Source of the DNA: an uncultured Lachnospiraceae bacterium
Lineage (GTDB): Bacteria > Bacillota > Clostridia > Lachnospirales > Lachnospiraceae
DNA: 64,000 nucleotides
Assembly (NCBI GenBank): GCA_910585465.1
Contig: CAJUEW010000016.1
Coordinates: 1 to 64,000 of the forward strand
Direction of reading: 5' to 3'
Translations under genes and position numbers: made by a program
Shown: positions 25,258 through 34,101 of the stretch, one piece after another
Position numbering within the stretch: position 1 is the first letter of the stretch
Layout of the letters: each line of letters starts with the position of its first letter
Notes under the pieces: generated by a model
Database searches by the model: none
Told to the model about the DNA's origin: nothing
What the model saw: only the letters and a program-made list of their open reading frames with translations

Positions 25258-26565
25258 ATGAAGAATCTACAGGAAGCAATTAAAAATATTATTTACAGAA
25301 CTGATAAATTTCCGGCAGAATCATTTCATATGGTGGAGCGGCATCCGGAAGAAGCAAAGCCATATCTTCATGCAGCCATAGACCGTGCGCTTGCTGACAA
25401 AGAAGAGCTGGATCCCAATTATATGCTTCATCTTTATGCATTGTTTTTCGCAGGAGAGTTTCATGATCAGGAGGCGTTTGAAAAGATTATTGCCTTATCC
25501 TGTCTTCCGGGAGATGTTCTTGATAATCTGATAGGAGATACAGTAACAGAGGGACTGAACAATATACTATATAATACCTATAACGGGAACCTGGAGCTGT
25601 TAAAGGACTGTGTCCGGAATCCGGAAGTAGATGACTTTGTCCGGGAAGCTATGCTGGATGTAATGGGACAGTTATATCTGGACGGCATTTTTGAGGAGGA
25701 AGAATTAAAAGCATACCTCAGGGAGCTGATTTACCATAAAGAATTGATTGGCGACCAGATTTATACGAATCTGGCGGGCATAATCTGCCGATGCCATTTT
25801 GTAGATATGCTGCCGGAGGTGCAGTATCTGTTTGATGAGGAGCTGGCAGATGGATTTGTGTACGGCGAATATGACAGTTGTGTTGATATGATGTTTCAGT
25901 ATGACGAGTTGGACAGTACATTCTGCCGTCCATCCATGTCAGCGTCAGAGGAGCTGAAAGGCTACGCAATGTTTGAAAAAGAAAAGACAGAGAAGATTGT
26001 TCCGGATTTTGGACAAATGGCTAAAAATCTGGAACAGCCTGTAATAAATCCGGCTAAGAAATTAAAGGTGGGAAGAAATGCTCCCTGTCCCTGCGGCAGC
26101 GGAAAAAAATATAAGTTTTGCTGCATGAATAAAGAAAAGAAGGATTTCCAGAAAAGAACACAGTGGATAGAGAGCGAAGAGGAGCAGAAAAGATGGTTAA
26201 AGGACTATCCGGAGACAGAGGTCGAAAAACAGGAAGGCAGAGTGTATCTGGAGGATTATTTTGACAGTGAGAGTATAGCGATTGATAAGCTTATCTATCT
26301 GGCGTTGAAGCGCCGGGTAATTCCCATTTGGCAGGCAGAAGAAATCAGCCGTGTGCAAGCAAGAAGGAAGGCATATCTGTGGGAGGCATTCTCGAAATAT
26401 ATAAAAAAAATGAAAAAAGAAGGAATCCGGACAAACAGTGAGTACGATAAAAAATATTCGATTCATTACAGGTGCAGCGAATGGCTGGAGGAGCTGCTGG
26501 TATTGATGGAAGGCAACAGGGAATACGACAGATATGAAGAAGTTCTGAAATATTACAAAAAATAA
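25258..26565 (+). CDS. DUF1186-like protein with SEC-C zinc motif
   Basis: 435 residues, no membrane segment. The N-terminal 240 residues are a helical repeat-like domain resembling DUF1186 (HEAT-like: MLHLYALFFAGEFHDQEAFEKIIAL, EEEELKAYLRELI). A SEC-C motif, NAPCPCGSGKKYKFCC, lies at about 276-293 and should bind zinc. The C-terminal 140 residues are charged and helical. SEC-C occurs at the tail of SecA and in many proteins of unknown function. The gene lies 26-35 bp upstream of rarA and may be co-transcribed. No function can be assigned. Confidence 0.75.
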   Translation: MKNLQEAIKNIIYRTDKFPAESFHMVERHPEEAKPYLHAAIDRALADKEELDPNYMLHLYALFFAGEFHDQEAFEKIIALSCLPGDVLDNLIGDTVTEGLNNILYNTYNGNLELLKDCVRNPEVDDFVREAMLDVMGQLYLDGIFEEEELKAYLRELIYHKELIGDQIYTNLAGIICRCHFVDMLPEVQYLFDEELADGFVYGEYDSCVDMMFQYDELDSTFCRPSMSASEELKGYAMFEKEKTEKIVPDFGQMAKNLEQPVINPAKKLKVGRNAPCPCGSGKKYKFCCMNKEKKDFQKRTQWIESEEEQKRWLKDYPETEVEKQEGRVYLEDYFDSESIAIDKLIYLALKRRVIPIWQAEEISRVQARRKAYLWEAFSKYIKKMKKEGIRTNSEYDKKYSIHYRCSEWLEELLVLMEGNREYDRYEEVLKYYKK

Positions 26566-26599
26566 GGTTCATAATGTATTTTACCTGGAGGTGACAGAA

Positions 26600-27919
26600 A
26601 TGGAGCAGCTCAGTCTGTTCGATGACCGTGAAAAAAGCGCGCCGCTGGCCAGCCGTCTCAGACCGGAATCGCTGGATGAATATATAGGGCAGAAGCATTT
26701 GCTTGGATCGGGAAAAATACTTCGTCAGCTTATTGATAAGGATCAAATATCTTCTATGATATTCTGGGGCCCACCCGGAGTAGGTAAGACAACGCTTGCC
26801 CGCATTATTGCCCGGCGGACCAGAGCATCTTTTATAGAGTTCAGCGCTGTGACCAGCGGCATTAAGGAGATTAAGGAAGTGATGGTTCAGGCAGAGCAGA
26901 ACAGACGGCTGGGAATACGGACGCTTTTGTTTACTGATGAGATCCATCGCTTTAATAAAGCTCAGCAGGATGCGTTTCTTCCTTATGTGGAAAAAGGAAG
27001 CATTATTCTGATAGGTGCAACTACAGAGAATCCATCCTTTGAGATTAATTCTGCTCTTCTGTCCCGGTGCAGAGTATTTGTGCTGAAGGCGCTTGGAGAG
27101 GAGGAACTATATGAGCTCTTGATTCATGCTCTTAAGAGTTCCAGAGGTCTGGGAGATATGAATATTTTGATAGAGGAGGAGCATTTAAAGGTAATTGCCC
27201 GTTTTTCAAACGGGGACGCGCGGACGGCGCTGAATACGTTGGAGATGGCTGTGCTGAACGGGGAGATGGACGGACTTGGAGGTATTCATGTAAATGAAGA
27301 GGTTCTCTCTCAGTGTATGAACAGACGTTCTCTTTTGTATGATAAAAATGGAGAGGAGCACTACAATCTTATATCTGCTCTTCATAAATCCATGAGAAAC
27401 AGTGATCCGGACGCGGCAGTATACTGGCTGTGCAGGATGCTGGACGGAGGAGAGGATCCTTTATATATTGCCAGAAGACTTGTCCGTTTTGCCAGCGAGG
27501 ATGTGGGAATGGCAGATTCCCAGGCTCTTCAGGTAACTGTAGCAGCCTATCAGGCGTGTCATTTTTTAGGGCTTCCGGAGTGCGATGTTCATCTGACCCA
27601 TGCAGTTGTATATCTATCCATGGCTCCTAAGTCCAATGCGCTTTATGCGGCCTGTGAGGCATGTAAAAAGGATGTAAGAGAGCTTCCGGCAGAACCGGTA
27701 CCGCTGCAGATCTGCAATGCGCCGACGCAGCTTATGAAGGATCTGGATTATGGGCAGGGTTACATTTACGCACATGATACGGAGGAAAAGCTGTCAAAGA
27801 TGAAATGTCTTCCAGACAGCTTAGATGGACGCAGATATTATTATCCGACGCAGGAAGGGAAGGAACAGAGGGTAAAAGAAAGTCTGGAAAGGATTCTGGC
27901 ATGGAAGGCAGAGGAATAG
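26600..27919 (+). CDS. rarA: Replication-associated recombination protein A (RarA/MgsA)
   Basis: 439 residues from ATG 26600, with GGAGGTG 6 nt upstream; a GTG at 26591 is within the RBS. AAA+ ATPase: PLASRLRPESLDEYIGQKHLLG start, Walker A GPPGVGKTT (57-65), Walker B LLFTDEIHRFNKAQQDA (Asp113-Glu114), sensor I GATTENPSFEIN, then the tetramerisation domain with MLDGGEDPLYIARRLVRFASEDVG. RarA acts at stalled forks and gapped DNA with SSB. The N-terminal LSLFDD resembles a clamp-binding motif. Full length. Confidence 0.95.
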   Translation: MEQLSLFDDREKSAPLASRLRPESLDEYIGQKHLLGSGKILRQLIDKDQISSMIFWGPPGVGKTTLARIIARRTRASFIEFSAVTSGIKEIKEVMVQAEQNRRLGIRTLLFTDEIHRFNKAQQDAFLPYVEKGSIILIGATTENPSFEINSALLSRCRVFVLKALGEEELYELLIHALKSSRGLGDMNILIEEEHLKVIARFSNGDARTALNTLEMAVLNGEMDGLGGIHVNEEVLSQCMNRRSLLYDKNGEEHYNLISALHKSMRNSDPDAAVYWLCRMLDGGEDPLYIARRLVRFASEDVGMADSQALQVTVAAYQACHFLGLPECDVHLTHAVVYLSMAPKSNALYAACEACKKDVRELPAEPVPLQICNAPTQLMKDLDYGQGYIYAHDTEEKLSKMKCLPDSLDGRRYYYPTQEGKEQRVKESLERILAWKAEE

Positions 27920-27921
27920 AA

Positions 27922-27965
27922 GAAAAACCCGGAAGCTGCATCCAGAAGGTCCGCGGCATTCCGGG
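27922..27965 (-). terminator. Terminator of the threonine aldolase gene
   Basis: Two-part stem: CCCGGAA/TTCCGGG (27928-27934 with 27959-27965) plus GCTGC/GCGGC inside with a 1-nt bulge, 13-nt loop. Read on the minus strand it is followed by TTTTTCTTC, so it terminates the leftward gene; it may also slow rightward transcription from rarA. Confidence 0.75.
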
Positions 27966-27975
27966 CCTGGAGATT

Positions 27976-29001
27976 TTATAATATTTCCATCAGACTGACA
28001 ATATCTTCTTTTTTTGTTGCCCAGCTTGTAGCAAAACGGACAATAGTATGGCTGTCATCCGGCTTTTCCCAGAAGCTGAATGCCACATGCTTTCTCAATC
28101 GTTCTATTTCTGTATCTTCCATAAGGATAAACTGCTGGTTGGTAGGCGATTCCAGATAGAAGGTACAGCCTTTTTCATATAATCCTTTTTTCATAAGCTC
28201 TGCCATATCAATAGCGTGACGGCTGATTCGGAAATACAGATTATCCGTGAACAGGGTATCAAACTGAATACCGAGCAGACGTCCCTTTGCTAAAAGCGCG
28301 CCGTGCTGTTTGATACAGGTGGTAAAATGCTTCGGCGTATTGTGACGGGTAAACACGACGGCTTCCCCGCACAGGGCGCCTACCTTGGTTCCTCCGATAT
28401 AGAAAACATCGCAGCATTCCGCAATCAGGGGAAGTGTAACATCTGTATGAAGGCTCATCAGTCCATAGCCAAGACGCGCTCCGTCCAGATAGAGAGGAAT
28501 CTGATGGGATCTGCAGATACAGGAAATATTTTCCAGCTCCGTCCTGCTGTACAGAGTACCGTATTCCGTCGGGTGAGAGAGATATACCATTCCCGGAAAC
28601 ACCATATGTTCATGATTTGCATCCTGCCAGAAATTTCTGAGGAACGCTTCCAGATCCTCTGCATGGATTTTTCCCTCATACTGAGGAAGCTCCAGTACCT
28701 TATGCCCGGTATATTCAACAGCACCTGCCTCATGGACGCTGATATGTCCGGTTACAGCGGCAATGACACCCTCATAGGGAGCCAGCATAGCGTCAATTAT
28801 GATCTGATTTGTCTGGGTTCCTCCGGTAAGAAAATAAATATCCGCGTCGGGGCATTTGCATGCGGCTTTAATTTTTTCCTTTGCCCTTTCACAGTAGCAG
28901 TCCGTTCCATAACCGGATAATTGTTCCATGTTAGTTTCTAAAAGACGTTTCAGTATTTGCTCGTGGGCGCCTTCAATGTAGTCACTTTCAAAGGATAACA
29001 T
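27976..29001 (-). CDS. Low-specificity threonine aldolase family PLP enzyme
   Basis: 341 residues. Fold-type I PLP enzyme of the beta-eliminating lyase/threonine aldolase family: FESDYIEGAHEQIL start, FLTGGTQTNQI (about 57-67), GHISVHEAGAVEYTGHKV (about 86-103), LDGARLGYGL with cofactor Asp, and FYIGGTKVGALCGEAVV with the probable Schiff-base Lys. It cleaves threonine or allo-threonine to glycine and acetaldehyde, or acts on related beta-hydroxy amino acids. Monocistronic: own promoter and terminator. RBS AAAGGGG. Confidence 0.88.
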   Translation of the reverse strand: MLSFESDYIEGAHEQILKRLLETNMEQLSGYGTDCYCERAKEKIKAACKCPDADIYFLTGGTQTNQIIIDAMLAPYEGVIAAVTGHISVHEAGAVEYTGHKVLELPQYEGKIHAEDLEAFLRNFWQDANHEHMVFPGMVYLSHPTEYGTLYSRTELENISCICRSHQIPLYLDGARLGYGLMSLHTDVTLPLIAECCDVFYIGGTKVGALCGEAVVFTRHNTPKHFTTCIKQHGALLAKGRLLGIQFDTLFTDNLYFRISRHAIDMAELMKKGLYEKGCTFYLESPTNQQFILMEDTEIERLRKHVAFSFWEKPDDSHTIVRFATSWATKKEDIVSLMEIL

Positions 29002-29026
29002 ATTTCATTCCCCTTTCTTTTACAAT

Positions 29027-29055
29027 ATTTTAGCATTTGACCGGGGGATGGTCAA
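29027..29055 (-). promoter_or_regulatory. Promoter of the threonine aldolase gene
   Basis: Minus strand TTGACC (29055-29050), 17-bp spacer, TAAAAT (29032-29027), about 20-25 nt upstream of the RBS region of the gene that starts at 29001. Confidence 0.6.
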
Positions 29056-29104
29056 TAAAATAGGACGGTTTTATATATCCCTGAAAAGCGCCTGAAGTCT
29101 TTCA

Positions 29105-30211
29105 TTATAATTGGGACTTTAATTCTTCCCGGCTCATGACAGCCTCTATATATTCATAATTCCCCGCGTCATAGGATGCACATTCCTCATCCGTAGCCTC
29201 TGAACCGTTGATGTAGCTTACACTGTAGTGCCCGATAGATGCTGCTTCATTCTCATCAGGAATCCCGTTCTCATTCACATCGTCAAAATTATATGTCTCT
29301 ATTTGTGCCATAATATCCATAGAATACTCATTGCTGACAGCCATATAGGTGGTGTAAAGAATAGCCCCGGCAAAGTCATTGTTATAGTTTCTCAGACTGT
29401 TTTTTCCCGGAGAGTATTCATATCCTGCGTTTCCCATGGCTCCATACGGCCAGTGGTTCATCAGGGTATATATTCTTCCATTGTTATATGTATACAGGCT
29501 TGTATGATAGCCGTTGACTCCGGCGACCAGCTCGGGTATGTCATTATCGTCAAAATAAATTAAATTATATCTTTTTTCTTCTGTGTCTTCCAGCTCATGC
29601 AGCCGGCTTACCATTTCATATGCTTCCTGATAGCTGCTAAACTCCCCGTTTCTTTTCCCGTTCGATAAAAAACTGCGGATTTCAGGAATGGACAATGGCT
29701 CCACCTGGTTTGTTATATTGTCTGATAGCTGTTCCTGTGAGATAAATTGTCTTTCATAATCCTCTGCATCGGCATCAAAGCCATAATAAACAACTGCAAA
29801 ACTTGTGCTGCCGTATGTTTCAATCAGCAGAATATCGGTATTACCGTCATAATTAATATCATAAAAGGTTACGGCATCCAGACTGCTGAATTTTTCTTCG
29901 GACAATCCATCCGGGACATATGAGGGGATATCTGCGAGCACCTTATTGTCCTGAATGATCTGTATATGAAAATCCTGGTTTTCCTCTGAAGGTGCAAAAG
30001 GGACAAAATAAACCTTCCCGTTATACTGGCTGAGTTCAACCTCAAAGGTCTGTTCAGTTATGCGGCTTTCTCCAAAGCTCTTTTTCTTTTCTTCTGAAAC
30101 ATTCTCAGATATTTGAGGTTCTTTTTCCTTTGTATCCTGTGTCTGTCCGCATGCTGTCAATATTCCTGTAATAAACAGCACAAAAACAAAAGATCGAATT
30201 TTTTTAAACAT
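29105..30211 (-). CDS. Lipoprotein with EF-hand/FG-GAP-like acidic loops
   Basis: 368 residues from ATG 30211 with GGAGG (30220-30224 on the plus strand). Signal peptide with lipobox ILTAC (Cys about 21), then a Lys/Glu-rich linker. Calcium-loop-like segments are visible: DINYDGNTDILLIE (about 120-133), YFDDNDIPELVAG (about 220-232) and DDVNENGIPDENEA (about 320-333), the last a full 12-residue EF-hand-like loop. It likely sits on the outer face of the membrane and binds Ca2+; no function can be assigned. It lies divergently beside spmB. Confidence 0.75.
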   Translation of the reverse strand: MFKKIRSFVFVLFITGILTACGQTQDTKEKEPQISENVSEEKKKSFGESRITEQTFEVELSQYNGKVYFVPFAPSEENQDFHIQIIQDNKVLADIPSYVPDGLSEEKFSSLDAVTFYDINYDGNTDILLIETYGSTSFAVVYYGFDADAEDYERQFISQEQLSDNITNQVEPLSIPEIRSFLSNGKRNGEFSSYQEAYEMVSRLHELEDTEEKRYNLIYFDDNDIPELVAGVNGYHTSLYTYNNGRIYTLMNHWPYGAMGNAGYEYSPGKNSLRNYNNDFAGAILYTTYMAVSNEYSMDIMAQIETYNFDDVNENGIPDENEAASIGHYSVSYINGSEATDEECASYDAGNYEYIEAVMSREELKSQL

Positions 30212-30339
30212 AGAATTAACCTCCAAATAAAATTCTCAAAGTCTTGCTGCCAGGGGCAGCAGGAGGGGGATATTCTCCGGCCTTCGGGCATACATTAGTA
30301 TGAATATACGTTATTTGTGTGAAGGAGCTGGTACAGCAT

Positions 30340-30864
30340 ATGACTTTTTTCTATTATTTGTCCGACTTTATAATCCCTGTCATTATTTTTTATATCATTG
30401 CCTATGCCCTGACAGAAAAAGTCCATGTCTATGATGAATTTGTTACGGGCGCTGCAGACGGGCTTAAAACAGTCTTAAAAATTATGCCGACTTTGGTGGG
30501 GCTGATGGCTGCAGTCGGTATGCTGCGGGCCTCTGGCTTCCTGGATTTTGTAGCGCAGAATTTAATGGGTGTGGCGGCGCTTCTGCATTTTCCGGTGCAG
30601 CTGATTCCTCTGGCAATTATCCGCCTGTTTTCTTCTTCCGCGGCCACTTCTCTGGCTCTGGATATCTATAAATCTTACGGGACAGATTCCTATATTGGCT
30701 TGATTGCATCTATTATGATGGGATGTACGGAGACCGTTTTTTATACCATGAGCGTTTATTTTCTGACTGCCAAGGTGACAAAAACCCGTTGGACGCTGGC
30801 CGGGGCCCTTATCAGTACCTTCGCGGGAATAGCGGCAAGCGTAGTGCTGGCAGGCCGGATCTGA
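30340..30864 (+). CDS. spmB: Spore maturation protein B
   Basis: 174 residues from ATG 30340 (AAGGAG at 30322-30327, a rather long 12-nt spacing; GTG 30319 is an alternative without RBS). Nucleoside-recognition domain membrane protein: LSDFIIPVIIFYIIAYAL start, VYDEFVTGAADGLKTVLKIMPTLVGLMAAVGMLRASG (about 25-61), IRLFSSSAATSL and GCTETVFYTMSVYF. Partner of SpmA in spore core dehydration. Normally it follows spmA directly; here the two are 15.4 kb apart with other genes, on both strands, in between. Confidence 0.92.
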   Translation: MTFFYYLSDFIIPVIIFYIIAYALTEKVHVYDEFVTGAADGLKTVLKIMPTLVGLMAAVGMLRASGFLDFVAQNLMGVAALLHFPVQLIPLAIIRLFSSSAATSLALDIYKSYGTDSYIGLIASIMMGCTETVFYTMSVYFLTAKVTKTRWTLAGALISTFAGIAASVVLAGRI

Positions 30865-30932
30865 TGCCTTTTGTCAGCTTCTGATTTTTAAGCTATGATG
30901 TGCTGCTTTCACAAAAAGTAAACGGGCAGCAT

Positions 30933-32804
30933 TTAAGGAGCAGGTACGGGTGGCTCAATTCTCCTGCTCTCAAAATATGGAAACCTTTCAACCGCCTCCA
31001 GAATATCCTTAAAATCCTCTTTTGGAGCCAGGTCAATATAACGTTTTAAAAGCTTGGTCTCATCCTCCTTATACCGGCCATAGAAAATATCAAACAGATT
31101 ATGTCCTCTCAGATAGATCTTAATCTCTTCCATATGCTCCTTGATATCTTCCACGGTCTCAAGCTCTCTTCCGAGGATCTCCTGAAGATGTCTGCCGCTG
31201 GTGATGCGGTGCAGGTATTCCTTCCACTTTTCCAGTAAAATTTCATAAAAAGCCTGCTCGGATTCCACAACTCCAAGCTGTGCCATAACGCCTGGATTCA
31301 GAAAATAATTCTCGAAGGAATAATACCGGAGAATAAGCACATTTTCCGGACGGACCCGCGGCAGCTTATCCATATCCTCCAGATTCCGTTCCTCATAATA
31401 ACGGCAAAGCTGCTTTCCAAGAACAGCAGGATCCTTGCCGTCTCCGTCCCGAATCATCAGAAACTGATCCCTTAAATAAATTTGATTCATATATTTTAAG
31501 TTTGCATAGGTTTTAATGTTTGTACAGCTGTTGGTTGTAATAATGGCAATTCTGGCAAGCTTCCCCTGCGGATCGTAGGTTTCGGAATAGTATTTCCAAA
31601 GCAGAAGAGGCAGGCGGCTTTTATCCTGCTTTCCTTCCACGATAAATACAAAATTTACATTCATCAGATCCCCCGCAGTATAGCCCAAATCGTCCAGAAT
31701 AGCGCTGATATCTGTTTTTTCCCGGATACCGGGAGAACCGTTTTCCCTGATTATCACCTGACGTATCTGACGGCTGCTGAAGCTGGGCAGCAGATTCGGA
31801 GAATGGGTTGTGAAGATCACCTGATTTTTGCGGGACAAACGGTATAATATTTCTCCGGATACCTTTTGGAGCCGGGGGTGAAGAAAAATTTCAGGATCTT
31901 CAATCATAATGATGCTGGGCAGGCTTTCTTCAATCTCCGTGTAGGCTTCTAATAGAGAAAACAGATAGATGCAGCGCATTCCCTTTCCCATTCGGGAAAT
32001 GGGCCTGGTCAAGCTCCGGGACGACTGGCGGATCTCAGTAGTAACATGAAGCATCTGTTCCACATCCCGGTTCATGGAATAGAGAAGCTCCTCCCGTCCC
32101 CCGTTTTTACGGAAGCTTTTGTTTACTCTCCGGGCAAAGTCATCCAGATTCAGCTGATACAGCTTATAGTCTAAAAGCTTTGCTGTTTCAAATACATCCA
32201 GTTCATCCGGACTTTTTTTCTGAATCAGGCCAATACAGCTAAAGCAGTGACTGCATTTTTTGGCCTGGTTGAACATACAGCAGCCGGAGCGCATCCGCTG
32301 GAGAAGCTCATTCTCCTGTATGAGCAGCAGATCGCTTTGAAGCTGCTCCAGGCTTCGTTCTGTATCCACATAATAGATTTTCGGAAATACCTCCTGTATA
32401 TAAGGATTGTTTTTTTTGATTCCGTCCTGGTACCGGATACGTCCGTCCCTGTTGGCAATCATTGTAAAGCTCAGCGTATTATCAGACCAGGAAGGAAGTT
32501 TTTTACGGAAATCCTGCATCCAGGCATCCTTTTTGCGGTATTTGCTGACGACTCCGTTTTTCCGGAGCAGCTCTAAATCCTTTTGGGTAAATTTCAGAGA
32601 TACGGAAATTTCGATATTCGCGCCGTTTTCCCCGAAATCCTCCGGGCATATCTGATATTCCCCGCCTACGGCCCGGATGGCCTCCAGCACCGTGGTTTTG
32701 CCGGTATTGTTCTGGCCTACCAGAATCAGGGCATTTTCAATATCCTGAATATGCATATTATGTATAGACTTAAAATTCTGGATATAAAGATCTGAGATTT
32801 TCAT
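30933..32804 (-). CDS. OLD-family ATP-dependent nuclease (AAA + TOPRIM), stand-alone
   Basis: 623 residues from ATG 32804, supported by a promoter 40 bp upstream. ABC-like ATPase: KISDLYIQNFKSI, Walker A GQNNTGKTT (30-38), signature-like SRMGKGMRCIYLFSLLEAY (270-288), Walker B IIMIEDPEIFLHP (298-310), and H-loop FTTHSPNLL (331-339). A TOPRIM-like nuclease half follows with VEGKQD (389-394), IRDGDGKD (451-458) and SFENYFLNPG. A cysteine cluster (Cys175, 176, 184, 187, 190) is inserted in the ATPase. OLD nucleases act in phage defence or DNA metabolism, some with a UvrD-like partner; no such partner is adjacent. Confidence 0.85.
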   Translation of the reverse strand: MKISDLYIQNFKSIHNMHIQDIENALILVGQNNTGKTTVLEAIRAVGGEYQICPEDFGENGANIEISVSLKFTQKDLELLRKNGVVSKYRKKDAWMQDFRKKLPSWSDNTLSFTMIANRDGRIRYQDGIKKNNPYIQEVFPKIYYVDTERSLEQLQSDLLLIQENELLQRMRSGCCMFNQAKKCSHCFSCIGLIQKKSPDELDVFETAKLLDYKLYQLNLDDFARRVNKSFRKNGGREELLYSMNRDVEQMLHVTTEIRQSSRSLTRPISRMGKGMRCIYLFSLLEAYTEIEESLPSIIMIEDPEIFLHPRLQKVSGEILYRLSRKNQVIFTTHSPNLLPSFSSRQIRQVIIRENGSPGIREKTDISAILDDLGYTAGDLMNVNFVFIVEGKQDKSRLPLLLWKYYSETYDPQGKLARIAIITTNSCTNIKTYANLKYMNQIYLRDQFLMIRDGDGKDPAVLGKQLCRYYEERNLEDMDKLPRVRPENVLILRYYSFENYFLNPGVMAQLGVVESEQAFYEILLEKWKEYLHRITSGRHLQEILGRELETVEDIKEHMEEIKIYLRGHNLFDIFYGRYKEDETKLLKRYIDLAPKEDFKDILEAVERFPYFESRRIEPPVPAP

Positions 32805-32844
32805 AAAAACACCTGCTTTTGCTATATGGTTTTCTGCTGCTATT

Positions 32845-32873
32845 ATTATATAATTCTGCCGAGAAAAGCGCAA
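32845..32873 (-). promoter_or_regulatory. Promoter of the OLD-family gene
   Basis: Minus strand TTGCGC (32873-32868), 17-bp spacer, consensus TATAAT (32850-32845). The start site would fall near 32838, giving a 34-nt leader to ATG 32804. Confidence 0.65.
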
Positions 32874-32994
32874 CTTGCGTCTTTGTTCCTGAGCTGTTGT
32901 ATTTTTTATCAGGACGGTCAAAAGGTCTTGCTGCCAAAAGCAGTATAGGCAGTCTGCACAAAATCAGTGTGTAAAAATTAGAGAATTGTTGTAA

Positions 32995-33023
32995 TTGACG
33001 AATCCATATACATATGCTAATAT
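32995..33023 (+). promoter_or_regulatory. Promoter of the LacI-type regulator
   Basis: TTGACG (32995-33000), 17-bp spacer, TAATAT (33018-33023). The operator at 33035 would begin about 5 bp after the start site, a position where a bound repressor blocks transcription. Confidence 0.7.
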
Positions 33024-33034
33024 AAGAAAAAGAT

Positions 33035-33050
33035 GTGAATACGTATTCAC
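33035..33050. promoter_or_regulatory. LacI-type operator (copy 1)
   Basis: GTGAATACGTATTCAC, a perfect 16-bp palindrome with the central CG typical of LacI-family operators. The same 16 bp occur at 34106-34121 before the sucrose hydrolase gene. Position just downstream of the regulator's promoter indicates autorepression. Confidence 0.85.
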
Positions 33051-33064
33051 AAGCGGAGGCAGAT

Positions 33065-34054
33065 ATGATTACAATGACAGAAATTGCAAGGCTGACCGGA
33101 GTCTCTCAGCCGACAGTTTCCCGTGTACTGAATGGAAACAAGGCAGTGAATCCTGAGATCCGGGAGCGGGTTCTGGCATGTGCCAGAGAATATGATTTTC
33201 AGCCCAATGTCATTGCACAGAGCCTGGTAGGAAGCAGAACCCATCTGATAGGGGTTGTTCTGACAGATATTTCCAATGCGTTTTTTGCAGATTTGGTAAA
33301 ATATCTGGAACAGGAGGCACGCAAGGAGGGATACAGTTTAATTCTGTTCAATTCCAATTATAACAAAGAGCATGAAAAAGAATGTCTGGATGTAGTAAGG
33401 CGTTACCGAGTAGATGGCCTGATAGCCGTGCCTGTGGATGAGGATTCTGCCCATTGGGGGAACATGATAAAGAAGCTTGATATTCCCACAGTTGTTATTA
33501 CAAGAAAGGTTGCAGGTATGGATTCGGTGTATGTGGCCCATGACGAGGCCGGTGCACAGGTAGGGAGGCATCTGTATGAGGAAGGCTATAAAGAATATAT
33601 TTTCTTCGGCAGGCCGGAGGATATCAAGTATCAGGGCTTTGCGGAGGCCCTGGAAGAAAGAGACAGGGATTTTCAGCAGCATGTGACTGTAGTAGCTAGC
33701 AAAGAAGAGGCCGTAGTGAGAGAGGCCATGGCAGAGTACTTCAGCAAGAAAAGGGAAAGAACCGGAATCTTTGCATATAATGACAGACGGGCAGTTCAGA
33801 TGATGGGAATTCTGCATCAAATGGGAATCTGCATTCCGGATCAGGCGGGGATTGTCGGATTTGATAACATCTATATATGCGAGCACTTGTATCCAAAGCT
33901 GTCCAGTGTTTCCCAGCCAAATGAAGAGATGGCAACGCGGGCTATGAGGAGACTCTTATATAAAATTGAACACCCGGAGGATCCGCAGGTGATGGACTGC
34001 CCGCTGAAGGCAGAGCTGGTCAGCAGGAATAGTTCCGTACCTTTAAGGGCATAA
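33065..34054 (+). CDS. LacI-family transcriptional regulator of the sucrose genes
   Basis: 329 residues from ATG 33065 (GCGGAGG 5 nt upstream). N-terminal LacI helix-turn-helix and hinge (MTEIARLTGVSQPTVSRVLNGNKAVNPEIRERV, about 4-36), then a periplasmic-binding-protein-like sensor domain (LIGVVLTDISNAFFADLV; IVGFDNIYICEHLYPKLSSV). Downstream are a GH32 hydrolase and a PTS transporter, so the inducer is probably sucrose, sucrose-6-phosphate or a fructoside. Two identical palindromic operators, one before its own gene, imply that it represses itself and the operon. Confidence 0.9.
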   Translation: MITMTEIARLTGVSQPTVSRVLNGNKAVNPEIRERVLACAREYDFQPNVIAQSLVGSRTHLIGVVLTDISNAFFADLVKYLEQEARKEGYSLILFNSNYNKEHEKECLDVVRRYRVDGLIAVPVDEDSAHWGNMIKKLDIPTVVITRKVAGMDSVYVAHDEAGAQVGRHLYEEGYKEYIFFGRPEDIKYQGFAEALEERDRDFQQHVTVVASKEEAVVREAMAEYFSKKRERTGIFAYNDRRAVQMMGILHQMGICIPDQAGIVGFDNIYICEHLYPKLSSVSQPNEEMATRAMRRLLYKIEHPEDPQVMDCPLKAELVSRNSSVPLRA

Positions 34055-34065
34055 ATTAGTATCAG

Positions 34066-34093
34066 AGAACAATATAGTATGTATTGTTCTTTT
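34066..34093 (+). terminator. Hairpin after the LacI-type gene
   Basis: 9-bp perfect stem AGAACAATA/TATTGTTCT (34066-34074 with 34082-34090), 7-nt loop, then TTTAT. A weak terminator by T-tract length; it separates the regulator from the operon. Confidence 0.6.
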
Positions 34094-34101
34094 ATATGGA
34101 A

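Noticed and set aside
30933..32804. Gabija defence system
   Set aside because: The required UvrD-like helicase GajB is not adjacent; flanking genes are spmB and a LacI regulator.
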